A stretch of DNA of 39,871 nt from Terriglobia bacterium (GTDB lineage: Bacteria; Acidobacteriota; Terriglobia; Bryobacterales; Bryobacteraceae): positions 1 through 39,871 of the forward strand of contig JAIQEX010000060.1 in the NCBI GenBank assembly GCA_020073615.1. Reading direction: 5' to 3'. A program made the translations under genes and the position numbers. The notes beneath the pieces were generated by a model that was not told the DNA's origin, did no database searches, and worked only from the letters and a program-made list of their open reading frames with translations. Below, one piece after another: positions 7,770 through 17,548 of this stretch; position 1 is the first letter of the stretch, and each line of letters begins with the position of its first letter.

Positions 7770-9116
7770 CTATACGGGCTGTTTCTTCCGCGGGCGCGTG
7801 ATGCGTTTTTTCTGTCCGGGCTCGCCGGAAGTCTTGCGGGGCGCGCGCGGACGGCGCTGGGGCTTGGGTGGCAAAGCGGGCAAGGGGATTTCGCCGGTGG
7901 CGGTGGGCTGTCCCGGCACCAGGGGCTGCGGCTCGTCCTCTTCCTCCTCCTCGACGTGCGCCGGAGGCTCGGGTTCGGGCGGTGCGGCGGGCGGATGGAA
8001 CTCGGTGCCCAGGTATACTGTGAGGCCCTTCTCTTCATCCGCTTGAATGCGCACGAGGCCCTTGTCCTGGGCATAGTTCAACAGCTCGCTGAACTCCTGG
8101 AAGCCGTACTCGCGCGAGTCGAAGCTGGGGTGTTCCTGGCGGACAAATTCGGCCAGCTCGTCGACCGGCGAGCCGTTGTCGATTTCGATGCGGTGCATTT
8201 CGAGCACGTCGCGCAGCAGGGGGATGGCCTGCTCGGGCTTGGCGCCGGGCTTCTCGGGAGCGGCGCCGCCCTTCATGCGGATCATGTACCGGCCTTCGCC
8301 GCCGGTGACCTCGACGAAATCGGCCTTCTGCAGCTTCTCCACGAAATCGGTGAAGGAGCTGGCACCATAGGCCTTTTCGTTGAACGTGGAATCGAGCTGC
8401 AGCATGGTGGATTTCAGCAGGCCGAGCTGTGGCCGCACCTCGCGGCGCTCGAGCACTCCGAGGGCGCGCTCGACCAGCGGCATGGACTGCGTCAGGTCGA
8501 GCGCCACGCGCTTGTGCGGCTGGCGCTGCTGCTGTTGCTGTTGCTGCTGTGGCGGGCGCTCGCCATGCTGTTGCGGCTGCGGCTGCGACTGCTGCTGCTG
8601 GGGCTGCTGCTGCGGTTGCTGCTGATGCCCCGACGAGCGCGGCCGGGGGTCGTCGATGATGGATTCGTAGGCCACGAATTCGTGGCAGTTCTTCTGGAGG
8701 ATGGTGCTGGTGAAAGCGCGGCCTCCGACCACGAAGATGCGCTTGTCGTACTGCTTCAGCTTGTTCACCAGCGCGATGAAGTCGCTGTCACCGCTGACGA
8801 TGGCGAAGGCGTTGATGTGGTCGTGGGTGAAGGCCATCTCGAGAGCATCGAGCGCCAGGTTGATGTCGGCGCCATTCTTGTCGCCGCGCGGCGAAGGGTC
8901 GCGCTGGACCATCTGCACGGCGTGCTCGGAGAGAGCGCGGGTAGCGGATTCCTGCCTTCCCCAGTTCGCGTAAGCAAACTTGGTCACGATTTCGCCGCGT
9001 TCCTTCAACGCGTCCAGCACGGCCTCCACGTCGAATTCGCGGTGCAGGGTGGACTTGACGCCGATTTCGATATTGTCAAAATCGATGAACACGGCGATCT
9101 TTAGTTTTTGTTCCAT
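7770..9116 (-). CDS. NYN (PIN-like) domain protein with poly-Q linker and two LOTUS/OST-HTH-like domains
   Basis: The ATG at 9116 is preceded by AAGGA at good spacing and gives 448 residues. Residues 1-155 form an NYN/LabA-type PIN-like nuclease domain: FIDFDN (D12, D14), GADINLALDALE (D84) and VSGDSDF (D110, D112) supply the acidic metal-binding cluster. Residues 165-199 are a Gln-rich linker. Two similar segments follow, about 204-285 and 295-372, each with the pattern of an OST-HTH/LOTUS RNA-binding fold (YGASSFTDFVEKL; YGFQEFSELLNYA). The tail is acidic, then strongly basic (residues 419-447). Inferred role: RNA binding and cleavage. It lies 165 bp downstream of tyrA and probably has its own promoter. 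Confidence 0.8.
   Translation of the reverse strand: MEQKLKIAVFIDFDNIEIGVKSTLHREFDVEAVLDALKERGEIVTKFAYANWGRQESATRALSEHAVQMVQRDPSPRGDKNGADINLALDALEMAFTHDHINAFAIVSGDSDFIALVNKLKQYDKRIFVVGGRAFTSTILQKNCHEFVAYESIIDDPRPRSSGHQQQPQQQPQQQQSQPQPQQHGERPPQQQQQQQQRQPHKRVALDLTQSMPLVERALGVLERREVRPQLGLLKSTMLQLDSTFNEKAYGASSFTDFVEKLQKADFVEVTGGEGRYMIRMKGGAAPEKPGAKPEQAIPLLRDVLEMHRIEIDNGSPVDELAEFVRQEHPSFDSREYGFQEFSELLNYAQDKGLVRIQADEEKGLTVYLGTEFHPPAAPPEPEPPAHVEEEEEDEPQPLVPGQPTATGEIPLPALPPKPQRRPRAPRKTSGEPGQKKRITRPRKKQPV
8520..8624 (-). repeat. CAG/CAA trinucleotide tract encoding poly-Gln linker
   Basis: Coding-strand CAG and CAA codons, interrupted by Pro, Ser, His, Gly, Glu and Arg codons, encode residues 165-199 of the NYN protein, including a run of eight Gln. 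Alternation of CAG and CAA means it is not a pure microsatellite. Confidence 0.7.
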
Positions 9117-9281
9117 TTTGAATTCCTTATGTCCGGCAATCGGTCCGGCGGAGGGGTACCCCCTGGGTCCTGTCCGCCGCGACTGAAAGGCCGCGGGCCT
9201 GCCGGAGGGCGAAACGTCCGCCGGCGAATCAGCTAAATTCGATGGCCTCATGATTAGTTTATCCTAAATCGGCGGAGGGAA

Positions 9282-10127
9282 TCAGACCATCCTCCGCAAG
9301 CGGCCCGCCAGAGCGGCGCCGCGTTCGAATTCCCTTTGAAGCTGCCGCGTTCGAAGGTTCTCGCGCATGTGCTCCAGCTTCTGAATGTACGCCGCCAGCG
9401 CCCGGTCGATGTGTGGGGCGTTGGTGGCCAGGATATCGCGCCAAAGATCGTATGAGCCGAGCGCGAGGCGGGTCATGTCCGCGAGGCCGGGCCCGGCTAC
9501 CCGCAAGCGCGGGGCGGCGCCCAGCGAGTCCTCGACTGTGGCGGCAAGCGCGGTGGCGGCGAGTTGCGGCAGGTGCGAGGTGAGCGCCACCACGCGGTCG
9601 TGCTCGTCGGCATCGAGAACGATGATGCGCGCGCCGATCCGTTCCAGCCAGGAGCGGAACTCGCGCGCCGCCGGGGTTTCCAACTCCGCCGGGTCGTCCG
9701 GGGTCAGGGCCCAGGTGCGGTCCCGGTAGAGACCGGCGTCGGCCTGGGCGGCGCCGCGCATTTCCTTGCCGGCCATGGGGTGGCCTCCCAGGAACTGGCA
9801 GCGGGCGATCGCCTGGCGCGCCACATCGACGATTTCGCACTTGGTGCTGCCGGCGTCGGTGACCAGGGCGCCTGGGGAGAGCAGCGGGTCGAGATGGCGC
9901 AGGGTGTGGAGGATGCCCCCGATGGTCTGCGAAAGGAAGACGAGACTGGCGGCCGGCACGGCTTCTGCGAGCGGCGCGCCGCGGTCAATGGCGCCGCGGG
10001 TCACGGCATCGGCGATGGCGCCTGGCGAGCTGACGCCGGTGATGGGTCCGGCGAACCCGGCCTGGCGCAGCGCCAGCCCGAACGATGCGCCGATCAGGCC
10101 GGTACCGATGATGGCTACACTATCCAC
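9282..10127 (-). CDS. tyrA: Prephenate dehydrogenase
   Basis: This 281-residue enzyme oxidatively decarboxylates prephenate to 4-hydroxyphenylpyruvate in tyrosine synthesis, using NAD(P)+. It has the N-terminal Rossmann motif GTGLIGASFGLAL, the family block GGHPMAGKE near 114, and SHLPQL near 184 in the helical C-terminal domain. There is no ACT or chorismate mutase domain. The start is GTG at 10127 with GAGG about 10 bases upstream, 12 bp after the aroF stop. It is the last gene of the aromatic operon. An arogenate preference cannot be excluded from sequence. Confidence 0.88.
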   Translation of the reverse strand: MDSVAIIGTGLIGASFGLALRQAGFAGPITGVSSPGAIADAVTRGAIDRGAPLAEAVPAASLVFLSQTIGGILHTLRHLDPLLSPGALVTDAGSTKCEIVDVARQAIARCQFLGGHPMAGKEMRGAAQADAGLYRDRTWALTPDDPAELETPAAREFRSWLERIGARIIVLDADEHDRVVALTSHLPQLAATALAATVEDSLGAAPRLRVAGPGLADMTRLALGSYDLWRDILATNAPHIDRALAAYIQKLEHMRENLRTRQLQREFERGAALAGRLRRMV

Positions 10128-10139
10128 TCGGCAAAGGCC

Positions 10140-11153
10140 TCAGATGCTCCGCTCCACGGCGGGAGCGATCATGCGCAACTGGCGCATCAGCTCCTCGAAC
10201 TGCTCCGGCCGGAGCGATTGCGCGCCGTCGCTGAGCGCATGGTCGGGGTCGGGGTGGACTTCGATGAGCAGCCCGTCGGCGCCGGCGGCCACCGCGGCGC
10301 GGGCCATGGGCGACACCTTATCGCGCCGCCCGGTGCCGTGCGAGGGGTCGCCGATAATGGGCAGGTGCGATAGCTTTTTCACCACCGGTATGGCGGAGAT
10401 GTCCATGGTATTGCGCGTGTACGTCTCGAAAGTGCGGATGCCGCGCTCGCACAGGATCACGTCGTAGTTTCCCCCTGCGAGGATGTATTCGGCGGAGAGC
10501 AGCAGCTCTTCGATGGTAGCGGAAATCCCGCGCTTGAGGAGGACCGCCTTGCGCTGCCGTCCCAGTTCGCGCAGCAGGTTGAAATTCTGCATGTTGCGCG
10601 CGCCCACCTGGAGGATATCGGAATACTGCGCCACCAGCGGGATCTGCGTGTGGTCCATGACTTCGCTGACCACCAGCAGCCCGTTGCGGTCGGCGGCCTG
10701 GCGCATCAATTGCAAGCCCTCTTCGCCGAGGCCCTGGAAGGCGTAGGGCGAGCTGCGCGGTTTGAAGGCGCCGCCGCGGATCACGCGCGCCCCGGCGCGG
10801 GCCACCAGCTCCGCGATTCGTTCGATCTGGTCGCGGCTCTCCACGCTGCACGGCCCGGCCATGACCACCACGCGCGGGCCTCCTATATCCACGTCGCCAA
10901 CCTTGACCACCGTGCCCGCCGGCCGGAAACTGCGGCTGGCCAGCTTGTACGGCGCGGCGATGCGGTGTGCCTCCTTGACCCCTTCCATGACCTCGAAGAT
11001 GGCCAGATCGAACTCGGTCTTGCCGCCCACTCCGCCCAGGACGGTGTGAATGACGCCCGTGGAACGATGCACATCGAAGCCCATTTCCACCAAACGGTCG
11101 ATCACCTTCTGGATCTGTTGCTCGGTGGCGCCCTGCTGCATCACGACTAACAT
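10140..11153 (-). CDS. aroF: 3-deoxy-7-phosphoheptulonate (DAHP) synthase, type I-beta with N-terminal regulatory domain
   Basis: The 337-residue protein condenses phosphoenolpyruvate and erythrose 4-phosphate, the first step of the shikimate pathway. Residues 1-70 form the small ferredoxin-like domain seen in Thermotoga-type enzymes, which carries feedback regulation. The TIM-barrel core shows [29 protein letters not shown] and DPSHGTGRR, typical of this class. Its ATG directly follows the TAA of the chorismate mutase gene (TAAATG). Placement with chorismate mutase and tyrA fits coordinated control of aromatic flux. Confidence 0.92.
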   Translation of the reverse strand: MLVVMQQGATEQQIQKVIDRLVEMGFDVHRSTGVIHTVLGGVGGKTEFDLAIFEVMEGVKEAHRIAAPYKLASRSFRPAGTVVKVGDVDIGGPRVVVMAGPCSVESRDQIERIAELVARAGARVIRGGAFKPRSSPYAFQGLGEEGLQLMRQAADRNGLLVVSEVMDHTQIPLVAQYSDILQVGARNMQNFNLLRELGRQRKAVLLKRGISATIEELLLSAEYILAGGNYDVILCERGIRTFETYTRNTMDISAIPVVKKLSHLPIIGDPSHGTGRRDKVSPMARAAVAAGADGLLIEVHPDPDHALSDGAQSLRPEQFEELMRQLRMIAPAVERSI

Positions 11154-11462
11154 TTATTTCTCCCCGTCCGGCCCGCGCTCCATGCGCACGCGCTGGATGA
11201 TGCGCATCTCATCGATGACGCGCTCGAAGATGCGGCGGACCGCTTCTTCGCTGAGCGGCCCGCGATTGCATTGCATGACATTGGCAAACACCTGGTCTTC
11301 GCGCTTCGGTTCGTAGATGGGCAGCCGCGCCTCGCGCTTCACGCGGCCGATATCCTCGACCACGGTGGTGCGCTCGTTGAGCAGGTCGACGATGCGGCGG
11401 TCCACGTCGTCGATGAGCACGCGGAACTCTTCGAGCCTGTCGCGCGCCTCGGCGGCGGTCAT
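11154..11462 (-). CDS. aroQ: Chorismate mutase, AroQ type
   Basis: The 102-residue all-helical protein has the AroQ pattern: LRxxIDxxDRRIVDLLNER in helix 1 (here FRVLIDDVDRRIVDLLNER), then IGRVKREARLPIYEPKRE and a C-terminal helix ending in MRIIQRVRM. It converts chorismate to prephenate, the branch point to Phe and Tyr. It is free-standing and may associate with the adjacent DAHP synthase, as in some bacteria, although the synthase has its own regulatory domain. The ATG overlaps the trpA stop (ATGA) and the stop abuts aroF. Confidence 0.88.
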   Translation of the reverse strand: MTAAEARDRLEEFRVLIDDVDRRIVDLLNERTTVVEDIGRVKREARLPIYEPKREDQVFANVMQCNRGPLSEEAVRRIFERVIDEMRIIQRVRMERGPDGEK

Positions 11463-12262
11463 GGGCGCACTCCGAAGCCGTGCTTGAGCTCGCGGGCGAA
11501 GCTTTCGAGCTGGATTTCGAGCGAGGCGTTGTCCAGATTTCGTTCGATCAGGCGCACGAAAGCGCTGCCCACCACCACCGCTTCCACCTGCCGCCCCAAT
11601 TCCGCCACGTGCTCAGGCTTGGAAATGCCGAAGCCCACGGCGAGCGGCAGATCGGTGATGGCGCGCATGGCACGGATGAGCGGCGCGGCGGCGGCGGAGA
11701 GTGAGTCGCGCTCGCCGGTGACGCCCGCGCGCGATACCAGGTAGACGAACCCAGTGGAGTATTGGGCCACCAGTTTCATGCGGCGTTCGGTCGAGGTGGG
11801 GGCGGCCAGGAAGACGGTGTCGAGTCCGCAGCGGTGCATGGCGGCGACGTAATCACCGGCCTCTTCCACCGAGGCGTCGGTGAGCAGGCAGCCGTCGATG
11901 CCCGCCGCCGCGGCGTCACGGGCGAGGCGGTCGAGGCCGTAGCGCAGCACGGGGTTGAGATACGTGAACAGGAGGAGCGGTACTTCGGAGCGGCCGCGGA
12001 TTTCCTCCGCGATGGCGAGCACGGCTTTCAAGTTGGTACCGGCTTTGAGCGCGCGCTCTCCGGCGCGTTGAATGACCGGGCCATCGGCGATGGGGTCGGA
12101 AAACGGCACGCCGAGCTCGATCAGGTCGGCGCCGCCGCGGATGAGCGCTTCTACCAGCGCGGGTGTGCGTTCGGGTGCGGGATCGCCCGCCGTGAGGTAG
12201 GCGATGAAGCCCTTGCGGCCGTCCCGCCGCAGGCAGTCGAAAAGGCGCCCGATGCGCGTCAT
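11459..12262 (-). CDS. trpA: Tryptophan synthase alpha subunit
   Basis: The 267-residue protein splits indole-3-glycerol phosphate to indole and glyceraldehyde 3-phosphate. Motifs include [10 protein letters not shown] near the N-terminus, [19 protein letters not shown] (catalytic Glu), [15 protein letters not shown] (catalytic Asp region) and [10 protein letters not shown] at the phosphate site. Length is normal. It overlaps trpB upstream and aroQ downstream by 4 bp each. It pairs with TrpB to channel indole. Confidence 0.95.
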   Translation of the reverse strand: MTRIGRLFDCLRRDGRKGFIAYLTAGDPAPERTPALVEALIRGGADLIELGVPFSDPIADGPVIQRAGERALKAGTNLKAVLAIAEEIRGRSEVPLLLFTYLNPVLRYGLDRLARDAAAAGIDGCLLTDASVEEAGDYVAAMHRCGLDTVFLAAPTSTERRMKLVAQYSTGFVYLVSRAGVTGERDSLSAAAAPLIRAMRAITDLPLAVGFGISKPEHVAELGRQVEAVVVGSAFVRLIERNLDNASLEIQLESFARELKHGFGVRP

Positions 12263-13455
12263 GACTGGTCGAGTTCCTTGAAGTTTTCGCGGTAGATATC
12301 GATATCTTTGTCGCCGCGGCCGGAGACGTTCACCAGGAAGAGCTGGCCGGCTGCGGCGGGGGCGCGCTTCGCCGCCTCGGCGACGGCGTGCGCGGATTCG
12401 AGCGCGGGAATGATGCCTTCGGTGCGCGACAGCAGGCGCGCGGCATCGAGGGCCTCGGCGTCGGACGCGGCGGTATACTCAGCGCGGTTCCGGTCGTGCA
12501 GCCAGGCATGCTCGGGGCCGATCATGGCGTAATCGAGCCCGGCGGAAACGGAATGCGTCAGGGCAATCTGGCCGTCTTCGTCCTGGAGGACGTAGCTGTA
12601 GGCGCCTTGCAGGACGCCGGGCGCTCCGCCGCGGTAGCGGGCCGCATGTTCGCCCACGGCATTGCCGCGCCCGCCGGCCTCGACACCGATCAACGCGACG
12701 GTCGGATCGGGCAGGAAGGCGTGGAAGATACCGATGGCATTGCTGCCGCCGCCCACGCAGGCAAAGACGGCGTCGGGCAGGCGGCCTTCGGAAGCCAGGA
12801 ACTGGGCGCGCGCTTCCTCGCCGATCACCTTCTGAAAATCGCGCACCATCATGGGGTAAGGATGGGCGCCCAGCACGGAGCCCAGCAGGTAGTGCGTGCC
12901 GGCGACGTTCGAGACCCAGTCGCGCATGGCCTCGCTGATGGCGTCCTTCAGGGTGCGGCTGCCCGCCGCGACGCCCACCACGCGGGCGCCGAGCATGCGC
13001 ATACGGAAAACGTTGAGGCGCTGGCGGCGCATGTCCTCTTCGCCCATATAGACCACGCATTCGAAGCCGAGCAGGGCGCACACTGTCGCGGTGGCCACGC
13101 CGTGCTGGCCGGCGCCGGTTTCGGCGATGATGCGGCGCTTGCCCATGCGGCGGGCGAGCAGCGCCTGGCCCAGGCAGTTGTTGATCTTGTGGGCGCCGGT
13201 GTGGAGCAGGTCCTCGCGCTTGAGCCAGATGCGCGCGCCGCCCAGCGTTTCGCTGAGCCGGCGCGCGAAGTAGAGCGGCGTGGGGCGGCCGGCATAAGTG
13301 CGCAGCAGTTCATTGAGCTCGGCCTGGAACGCGGGGTCCTGGCGCGCGGCCGTGTAGGCCTCGGCCAGTTCCTCGATGGGCGCCATGAGGACTTCGGGGA
13401 CGTAGCGGCCGCCGTACGGTCCGAAATGGCCGCCCTGATCCGGCTGCGGAGTCAT
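12259..13455 (-). CDS. trpB: Tryptophan synthase beta subunit
   Basis: This 398-residue PLP enzyme joins indole and serine to make tryptophan. HTGAHKINN carries the PLP Schiff-base Lys, [12 protein letters not shown] is the substrate carboxylate loop with its Glu, and [10 protein letters not shown] binds the PLP phosphate. The start ATG at 13455 overlaps the trpF stop (ATGA). It is the canonical TrpB1 type, adjacent to trpA. Confidence 0.96.
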   Translation of the reverse strand: MTPQPDQGGHFGPYGGRYVPEVLMAPIEELAEAYTAARQDPAFQAELNELLRTYAGRPTPLYFARRLSETLGGARIWLKREDLLHTGAHKINNCLGQALLARRMGKRRIIAETGAGQHGVATATVCALLGFECVVYMGEEDMRRQRLNVFRMRMLGARVVGVAAGSRTLKDAISEAMRDWVSNVAGTHYLLGSVLGAHPYPMMVRDFQKVIGEEARAQFLASEGRLPDAVFACVGGGSNAIGIFHAFLPDPTVALIGVEAGGRGNAVGEHAARYRGGAPGVLQGAYSYVLQDEDGQIALTHSVSAGLDYAMIGPEHAWLHDRNRAEYTAASDAEALDAARLLSRTEGIIPALESAHAVAEAAKRAPAAAGQLFLVNVSGRGDKDIDIYRENFKELDQS

Positions 13456-14054
13456 GAGCGGAAGGCCTCCCTCGCGGCCTGGAGGAAGGCGCGCATCTTC
13501 GCATAATCTTTCTTGCCGGGGGCACTTTCGATGCGCGAGCAGGCGTCCACGCCCCACGGCCGCACGAGCGCGATGGCCTCGCCCACATTGGAGGCATCGA
13601 GCCCGCCGGCCAGGATGATGCGCCGGGCAGACACGCCGGCCAGGCGCCAGTCGAACGCGCGGCCCGCGCCGCCGTACAGCCCGTCGGCGGGACCATCGAG
13701 CAGCAGCGCTTCGGCGGGGCACTGGTCGTAGAGCGAAAGATCGAAGCCATTGCCCACGCGCGCGGCTTTCCACACGGCGAGCGCGGCGGGGTAGTCCGCG
13801 GGAGTCTCGTCGCCGTGCAACTGGGCCACATCGAGCGCGGCGGCGCCGGCGATCTCTGCGATGCGCGCGCGCTCGAGGTTCACGAACACGCCCACGCGGA
13901 GCACGCCGGCCGGCGAGGCGATGGCGCGGGCTTGTTGGGGAGCGATATAGCGCGGGCTCTGGGCGTAGAAATTGAAACCGATAGCGGTGGCGCCGGCTTC
14001 GATGGCCGCGTCCGCATCTCCCTGGCTGGTGATGCCGCAGATCTTCAGAATCAT
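13452..14054 (-). CDS. trpF: Phosphoribosylanthranilate isomerase
   Basis: The 200-residue TIM-barrel enzyme performs the Amadori rearrangement of phosphoribosylanthranilate. It begins [14 protein letters not shown], containing the catalytic Cys of the KICG motif, has VAQLHGDE in the middle and [11 protein letters not shown] (phosphate site) near the C-terminus, followed by [15 protein letters not shown], where the usual Ser/Gly-rich VDVSSGVE motif is modified. The ATG at 14054 overlaps the trpC stop. Confidence 0.93.
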   Translation of the reverse strand: MILKICGITSQGDADAAIEAGATAIGFNFYAQSPRYIAPQQARAIASPAGVLRVGVFVNLERARIAEIAGAAALDVAQLHGDETPADYPAALAVWKAARVGNGFDLSLYDQCPAEALLLDGPADGLYGGAGRAFDWRLAGVSARRIILAGGLDASNVGEAIALVRPWGVDACSRIESAPGKKDYAKMRAFLQAAREAFRS

Positions 14055-14839
14055 GCCGCCACCAGCGCCCGCAAGGCAGCCGCGGGGTCGGGCGACCGCA
14101 TGAGCCGCTCGCCCACCAGGAATGCCGTGTAGCCGGCGGCGCGCAAGCGGGCGATATCGCGCGCATCGTGTATGCCGCTTTCGCTCACGCGGACCACGCT
14201 GGCGGGCATGCACTCCGCCAAGTGGAGCGAGGTTTCCAGGGTGACTTTGAAAGTGGCAAGATCGCGGTTGTTGACGCCGATTATTTCGCTGCCAGCGCCG
14301 ATGGCGGTCTCGAGCTCGCGGCGGTTGTGCACCTCCACCAGCGCAGCCATTCGGTAGCGCGCGGCGGCCTCGCGGAAATCGCGGATCTCGCGCTCGCCGA
14401 GGATGGCGGCGATCAACAGAATGGCATCGGCCCCGTGGGCCGCCGCCTGCAGAATGTGGGCTGAGTCGATGGTAAAGTCTTTGCGCAACACGGGGAGCGA
14501 GACGGCCGTGCGGGCGCGGCCGAGATCGGCCAGGCTGCCCTGGAAAAAGGACTCGTCGGTGAGCACGGACACGGCCGCGGCGCCGCCCGCTTCATAAGCG
14601 GTGGCGATGCGGGCGGCATCGAAATCGCCCGAAAGAAGGCCCTTGCTGGGAGAGGCTTTCTTCACCTCGGCAATGATGGCGGGCGTGCGCGCGCAGAGGG
14701 CCGCGCGAAAATCGCGCCGCGCGGGGAGGTGCAGGGCGGCCAGCCGCTCCCATTCATCCAGCGCAGGGGCGAGGCCGGCAAGTTCTTCGCGTTTCTTGGC
14801 GACAATACGGGCCAGGATGTCTGGAATCGTCTCGATCAA
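14051..14839 (-). CDS. trpC: Indole-3-glycerol phosphate synthase
   Basis: The 262-residue TIM barrel closes the indole ring in tryptophan synthesis. Family blocks are [61 protein letters not shown] and VSESGI. The start is a TTG at 14839, preceded by AGGGA; no better in-frame ATG exists near the conserved N-terminus. This is the first gene of the seven-gene aromatic operon; trpE, trpG and trpD are not in the window. Confidence 0.93.
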   Translation of the reverse strand: MIETIPDILARIVAKKREELAGLAPALDEWERLAALHLPARRDFRAALCARTPAIIAEVKKASPSKGLLSGDFDAARIATAYEAGGAAAVSVLTDESFFQGSLADLGRARTAVSLPVLRKDFTIDSAHILQAAAHGADAILLIAAILGEREIRDFREAAARYRMAALVEVHNRRELETAIGAGSEIIGVNNRDLATFKVTLETSLHLAECMPASVVRVSESGIHDARDIARLRAAGYTAFLVGERLMRSPDPAAALRALVAA

Positions 14840-14923
14840 GGGTGATTTCCCTATCGTATCAGGAGCCGGGGCTCCCGGTGCCGCGCGCGGGCCGTGTGTC
14901 TGTCCGGCAGGTTACTCTAAGCC
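14840..14923. promoter_or_regulatory. Divergent promoter region of the trpC operon and the methyltransferase gene
   Basis: The two diverging start codons are separated by only 84 bp, so both promoters must lie here or within the coding starts. I see no attenuator-like leader peptide with Trp codons and no clear operator palindrome. Confidence 0.45.
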
Positions 14924-15583
14924 ATGGATCCGGCACTCCGCCACGCCTGGAGCGAAATCGTCACCGCCGAGGATTACGAAGAGCACATGGCGTCAATCGG
15001 GCAGGCGCAAGCCGCCGCCGAACTGTCGCACCATCTGATTCAGTCGGCGTCATTGCCCGCCGGCAGCCGCATTACGATCGCCGGAGCCGGAACCGGACAG
15101 ATGTTCGATCTTCTGGACCCGGCGGCCTTTCGTCCATACCATCTCACCTGCACGGACCTCAATCCGGCTTTCCTGGCACGATTGCGCGCACGGCTGACGC
15201 GGTACGGATTGGACGCCGAGATCGTCGAGGACGATATCGAGCGGACCACGCTTAAACCGGGGCCCGATCTGCTCCTTGCCGCTTTGCTCCTGGAGCACAT
15301 CGACTGGCGGCGCGGAGTGGAGGTATTTGCCGGGCTGCGGCCGGGGGCGTGCGCCATCATCCTGCAGGAAAACCCGCCGGATGTGACTTCGGCCGTTACT
15401 CCGGGCCGCCGGCTGCCGCCCACGATTGCCCAAGCCGTCGAGACGGCCCACCCGGCGCTGGTGCCGCGCGATCGGCTCATCGCCGCCATGGCAGCGAGAG
15501 GCTCTGCTTGCCGGGAAAGCGCGATCCGCGAAGTGGCTGATGGTAAGCGGTTGATCGGATTATTGTTCGCGGGGCCGGGTTGA
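14924..15583 (+). CDS. Class I SAM-dependent methyltransferase
   Basis: The 219-residue protein has Rossmann motif I (ITIAGAGTGQMFDLL, near residue 50), motif II with an acidic residue binding the ribose (LTCTDLNPAFL), motif III (EIVEDDIE) and motif IV (DLLLAALLLEHIDW). The catalytic fold is complete, but the substrate is unknown. Its 3' end overlaps the convergent PQQ dehydrogenase gene by 24 bp. It is divergent from the trp operon, and nothing ties it functionally to that operon. Confidence 0.75.
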   Translation: MDPALRHAWSEIVTAEDYEEHMASIGQAQAAAELSHHLIQSASLPAGSRITIAGAGTGQMFDLLDPAAFRPYHLTCTDLNPAFLARLRARLTRYGLDAEIVEDDIERTTLKPGPDLLLAALLLEHIDWRRGVEVFAGLRPGACAIILQENPPDVTSAVTPGRRLPPTIAQAVETAHPALVPRDRLIAAMAARGSACRESAIREVADGKRLIGLLFAGPG

Positions 15584-17533
15584 GTTCTGCGGCAACCCGA
15601 ACGCCACCACGTAATCGCCCAGCGGGGCCAACTCCGGAATGCCATGGCCGCCGGCTGAGATCACCACGTACTGCTTGCCGTCGGGGCCGCGAAAAGTCAT
15701 CGGCGTGGAGCGCGCACTGGTGGGCAGCGCGCCCCTCCACAGTTCTTTGCCCGTGTCGCTGTCGTAAGCGTGGATGGCCGCATCGAGCGTCCCGGCCATG
15801 AAAATCAGCCCGCCCGCGGTGGCGATGGGCCCGCCCAGCGCGATCGAGCCACCCCCGGGCTCGCGCGCCGGCCCTCGCCCGGCCGGAACCTCGCCCGTGG
15901 GCACGGTCCATTTCACGGCGCCGGTATCGGCGTCCACGCCGTTCAGCACGCCCCACGGCGGCGGGTTGCAGGGCAAGCCGCTTGGGCTGCGCAAGAAGCG
16001 CCGGGCCATGCCGTAGGGCGTTCCGCGCTGCTCGGCGAATTCCCAATCGCCATTCAGACTCCGGCCGGTTTCGCGCTCCCTGGCGAAATCCGCGCGCGGG
16101 ATCAGCCGCACCTCGGCCGCGAAATTATTGGTGGGAATCGCCAGCAGATGGCGCTCCGGATCGTACGCCGCGCCGCCCCAGGCCATGCCTCCGATATTGC
16201 CCGGAATCATGAAGGATCCGCGCACGCTGGGCGGCGTAAACACCCCTTCCGACCGCAGCTTGGAAATCTCGTCGCGGCACCACTGGCGGCTGGCGTCATC
16301 CGGACCCCACGCGTCGTTCAGGCTCATGCTCTGCGGCGCCAGTGGGCGCGGCGCCAGCGGAAACGGCTGCGTGGGCGATGAGATCTCGCCCGCCACGTCG
16401 CTCCTGGGCGCCGGCCGCTCCTCCACGCCGAAGATGGGTGCGCCGGTGTCGCGATTCAGGATGAAAAAGTTGCCGTCCTTCGAGCCCACGCCCACCGCGG
16501 CAATGGTCCGCCCGCCGCGATGCACGTCGAACAGCACCGGCGGGGCGGCCACGTCGTAGTCCCACAGGTCGTGGTGCACGGTTTGAAAGTGCCACACCCG
16601 CTCGCCGGTGGCGGCCCGCAGCGCCACCACCGAATTGGCGAAGAGGTTGTCGCCGATGCGCTCGCCGCCATAGTAGTCGGGGCTGGCGCTGCCCGTCGGC
16701 ACGAACACCATCCCCCGCGCCGGATCGGCTGCGATCACCGACCACGCATTGGCCGCGCCCGTGCGCCCCGCGCTGCCGTTTTTCCAGGTGTCCGCACCCA
16801 CAGCTTTGGGCTCCTGCGGAATGGGATCCCAGCTCCACTTCAGCTTCCCGGTCAGCGCGTCGAAGCCGCGCACTTCGCCGCTGGGCTGCCCCACCGATCC
16901 GTTGTCGGCAATGCCCGAACCGAGCACGATGGTGCCGTCCACCACGGCCGGAGGCGAGGTCTCCTCGTAATCGCCAAAGTGGAACGGGGCGATGCGCAGG
17001 CCGGTCCGCAGGTTCACCGTGCCGTTGTCCCCGAACCCCGCGCACGGCTTCCCCGTCGCCGCGTCCACGGCGATCAGCCGCGCGTCGATGGTCGCCAGGA
17101 AGATACGCCGCTCGCCCGCCGGCGGCTTCCACGTGGACACGCCGCGGTTGGCAAAATCGCCGTACCCGCCATCTTTATTGACTGCGGCGTCGTAGGTCCA
17201 CCGCGGCGTGCCGCTCACGGGATCGAGCGCCACAATCCGGCCCAGGGGCGTCGCCAGGTAGAGCGTGCCATCCACGTACAGCGGCGTCGCCTCGAAGGCC
17301 GTCGATCTGCTCCGCCGCGGCTGGTACGCATCGCCGGTGCGAAACGTCCACGCCACTTTGAGCGAGGCCACATTCCGCCGGTCGATCTGCCTCAGCGGCG
17401 AGAAGCGCTGCCCGCCGGGGTCGCGGCCGTACGCCGGCCAGTCGCCGTCGGGCGGAGTGTCGAGCGGCCAGATGGCCACCGTCAAGGCCAGCGCCGCGCA
17501 TGCCGCGACACCCATCGAACCGATATGTCGCAT
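15560..17533 (-). CDS. PQQ-dependent dehydrogenase, membrane glucose dehydrogenase-like
   Basis: The 657-residue quinoprotein has an N-terminal hydrophobic segment (VAACAALALTVAIWPL) that is a signal anchor or signal peptide, then an eight-bladed propeller: DWPAYGRDPGGQRFSPL, NVASLKVAWTFRTGD, TVHHDLWDYDVAAPP, GNIGGMAWGGAAYDP, and near the end LWRGALPTSARSTPMTF and SAGGHG. These match glucose dehydrogenase-type PQQ enzymes but without the five-helix membrane domain of E. coli Gcd. Expected role: periplasmic oxidation of a sugar or alcohol. The start at 17533 is chosen because AAGGAGG lies 10 bases upstream; the ATG at 17542 is only one base from it. It lies downstream of the M28 peptidase gene in one operon. 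Confidence 0.85.
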   Translation of the reverse strand: MRHIGSMGVAACAALALTVAIWPLDTPPDGDWPAYGRDPGGQRFSPLRQIDRRNVASLKVAWTFRTGDAYQPRRSRSTAFEATPLYVDGTLYLATPLGRIVALDPVSGTPRWTYDAAVNKDGGYGDFANRGVSTWKPPAGERRIFLATIDARLIAVDAATGKPCAGFGDNGTVNLRTGLRIAPFHFGDYEETSPPAVVDGTIVLGSGIADNGSVGQPSGEVRGFDALTGKLKWSWDPIPQEPKAVGADTWKNGSAGRTGAANAWSVIAADPARGMVFVPTGSASPDYYGGERIGDNLFANSVVALRAATGERVWHFQTVHHDLWDYDVAAPPVLFDVHRGGRTIAAVGVGSKDGNFFILNRDTGAPIFGVEERPAPRSDVAGEISSPTQPFPLAPRPLAPQSMSLNDAWGPDDASRQWCRDEISKLRSEGVFTPPSVRGSFMIPGNIGGMAWGGAAYDPERHLLAIPTNNFAAEVRLIPRADFARERETGRSLNGDWEFAEQRGTPYGMARRFLRSPSGLPCNPPPWGVLNGVDADTGAVKWTVPTGEVPAGRGPAREPGGGSIALGGPIATAGGLIFMAGTLDAAIHAYDSDTGKELWRGALPTSARSTPMTFRGPDGKQYVVISAGGHGIPELAPLGDYVVAFGLPQNSTRPREQ

Positions 17534-17548
17534 GGCGGCCATACCTCC

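Noticed and set aside
8520-8624. Poly-Gln tract as a phase-variable microsatellite
   Set aside because: CAG and CAA codons alternate and are interrupted by other codons, and length changes in threes would not shift the frame.
14840-14923. Trp attenuator or leader peptide before trpC
   Set aside because: The 84-bp divergent region has no short frame with tandem Trp codons and no competing hairpins that I can see.
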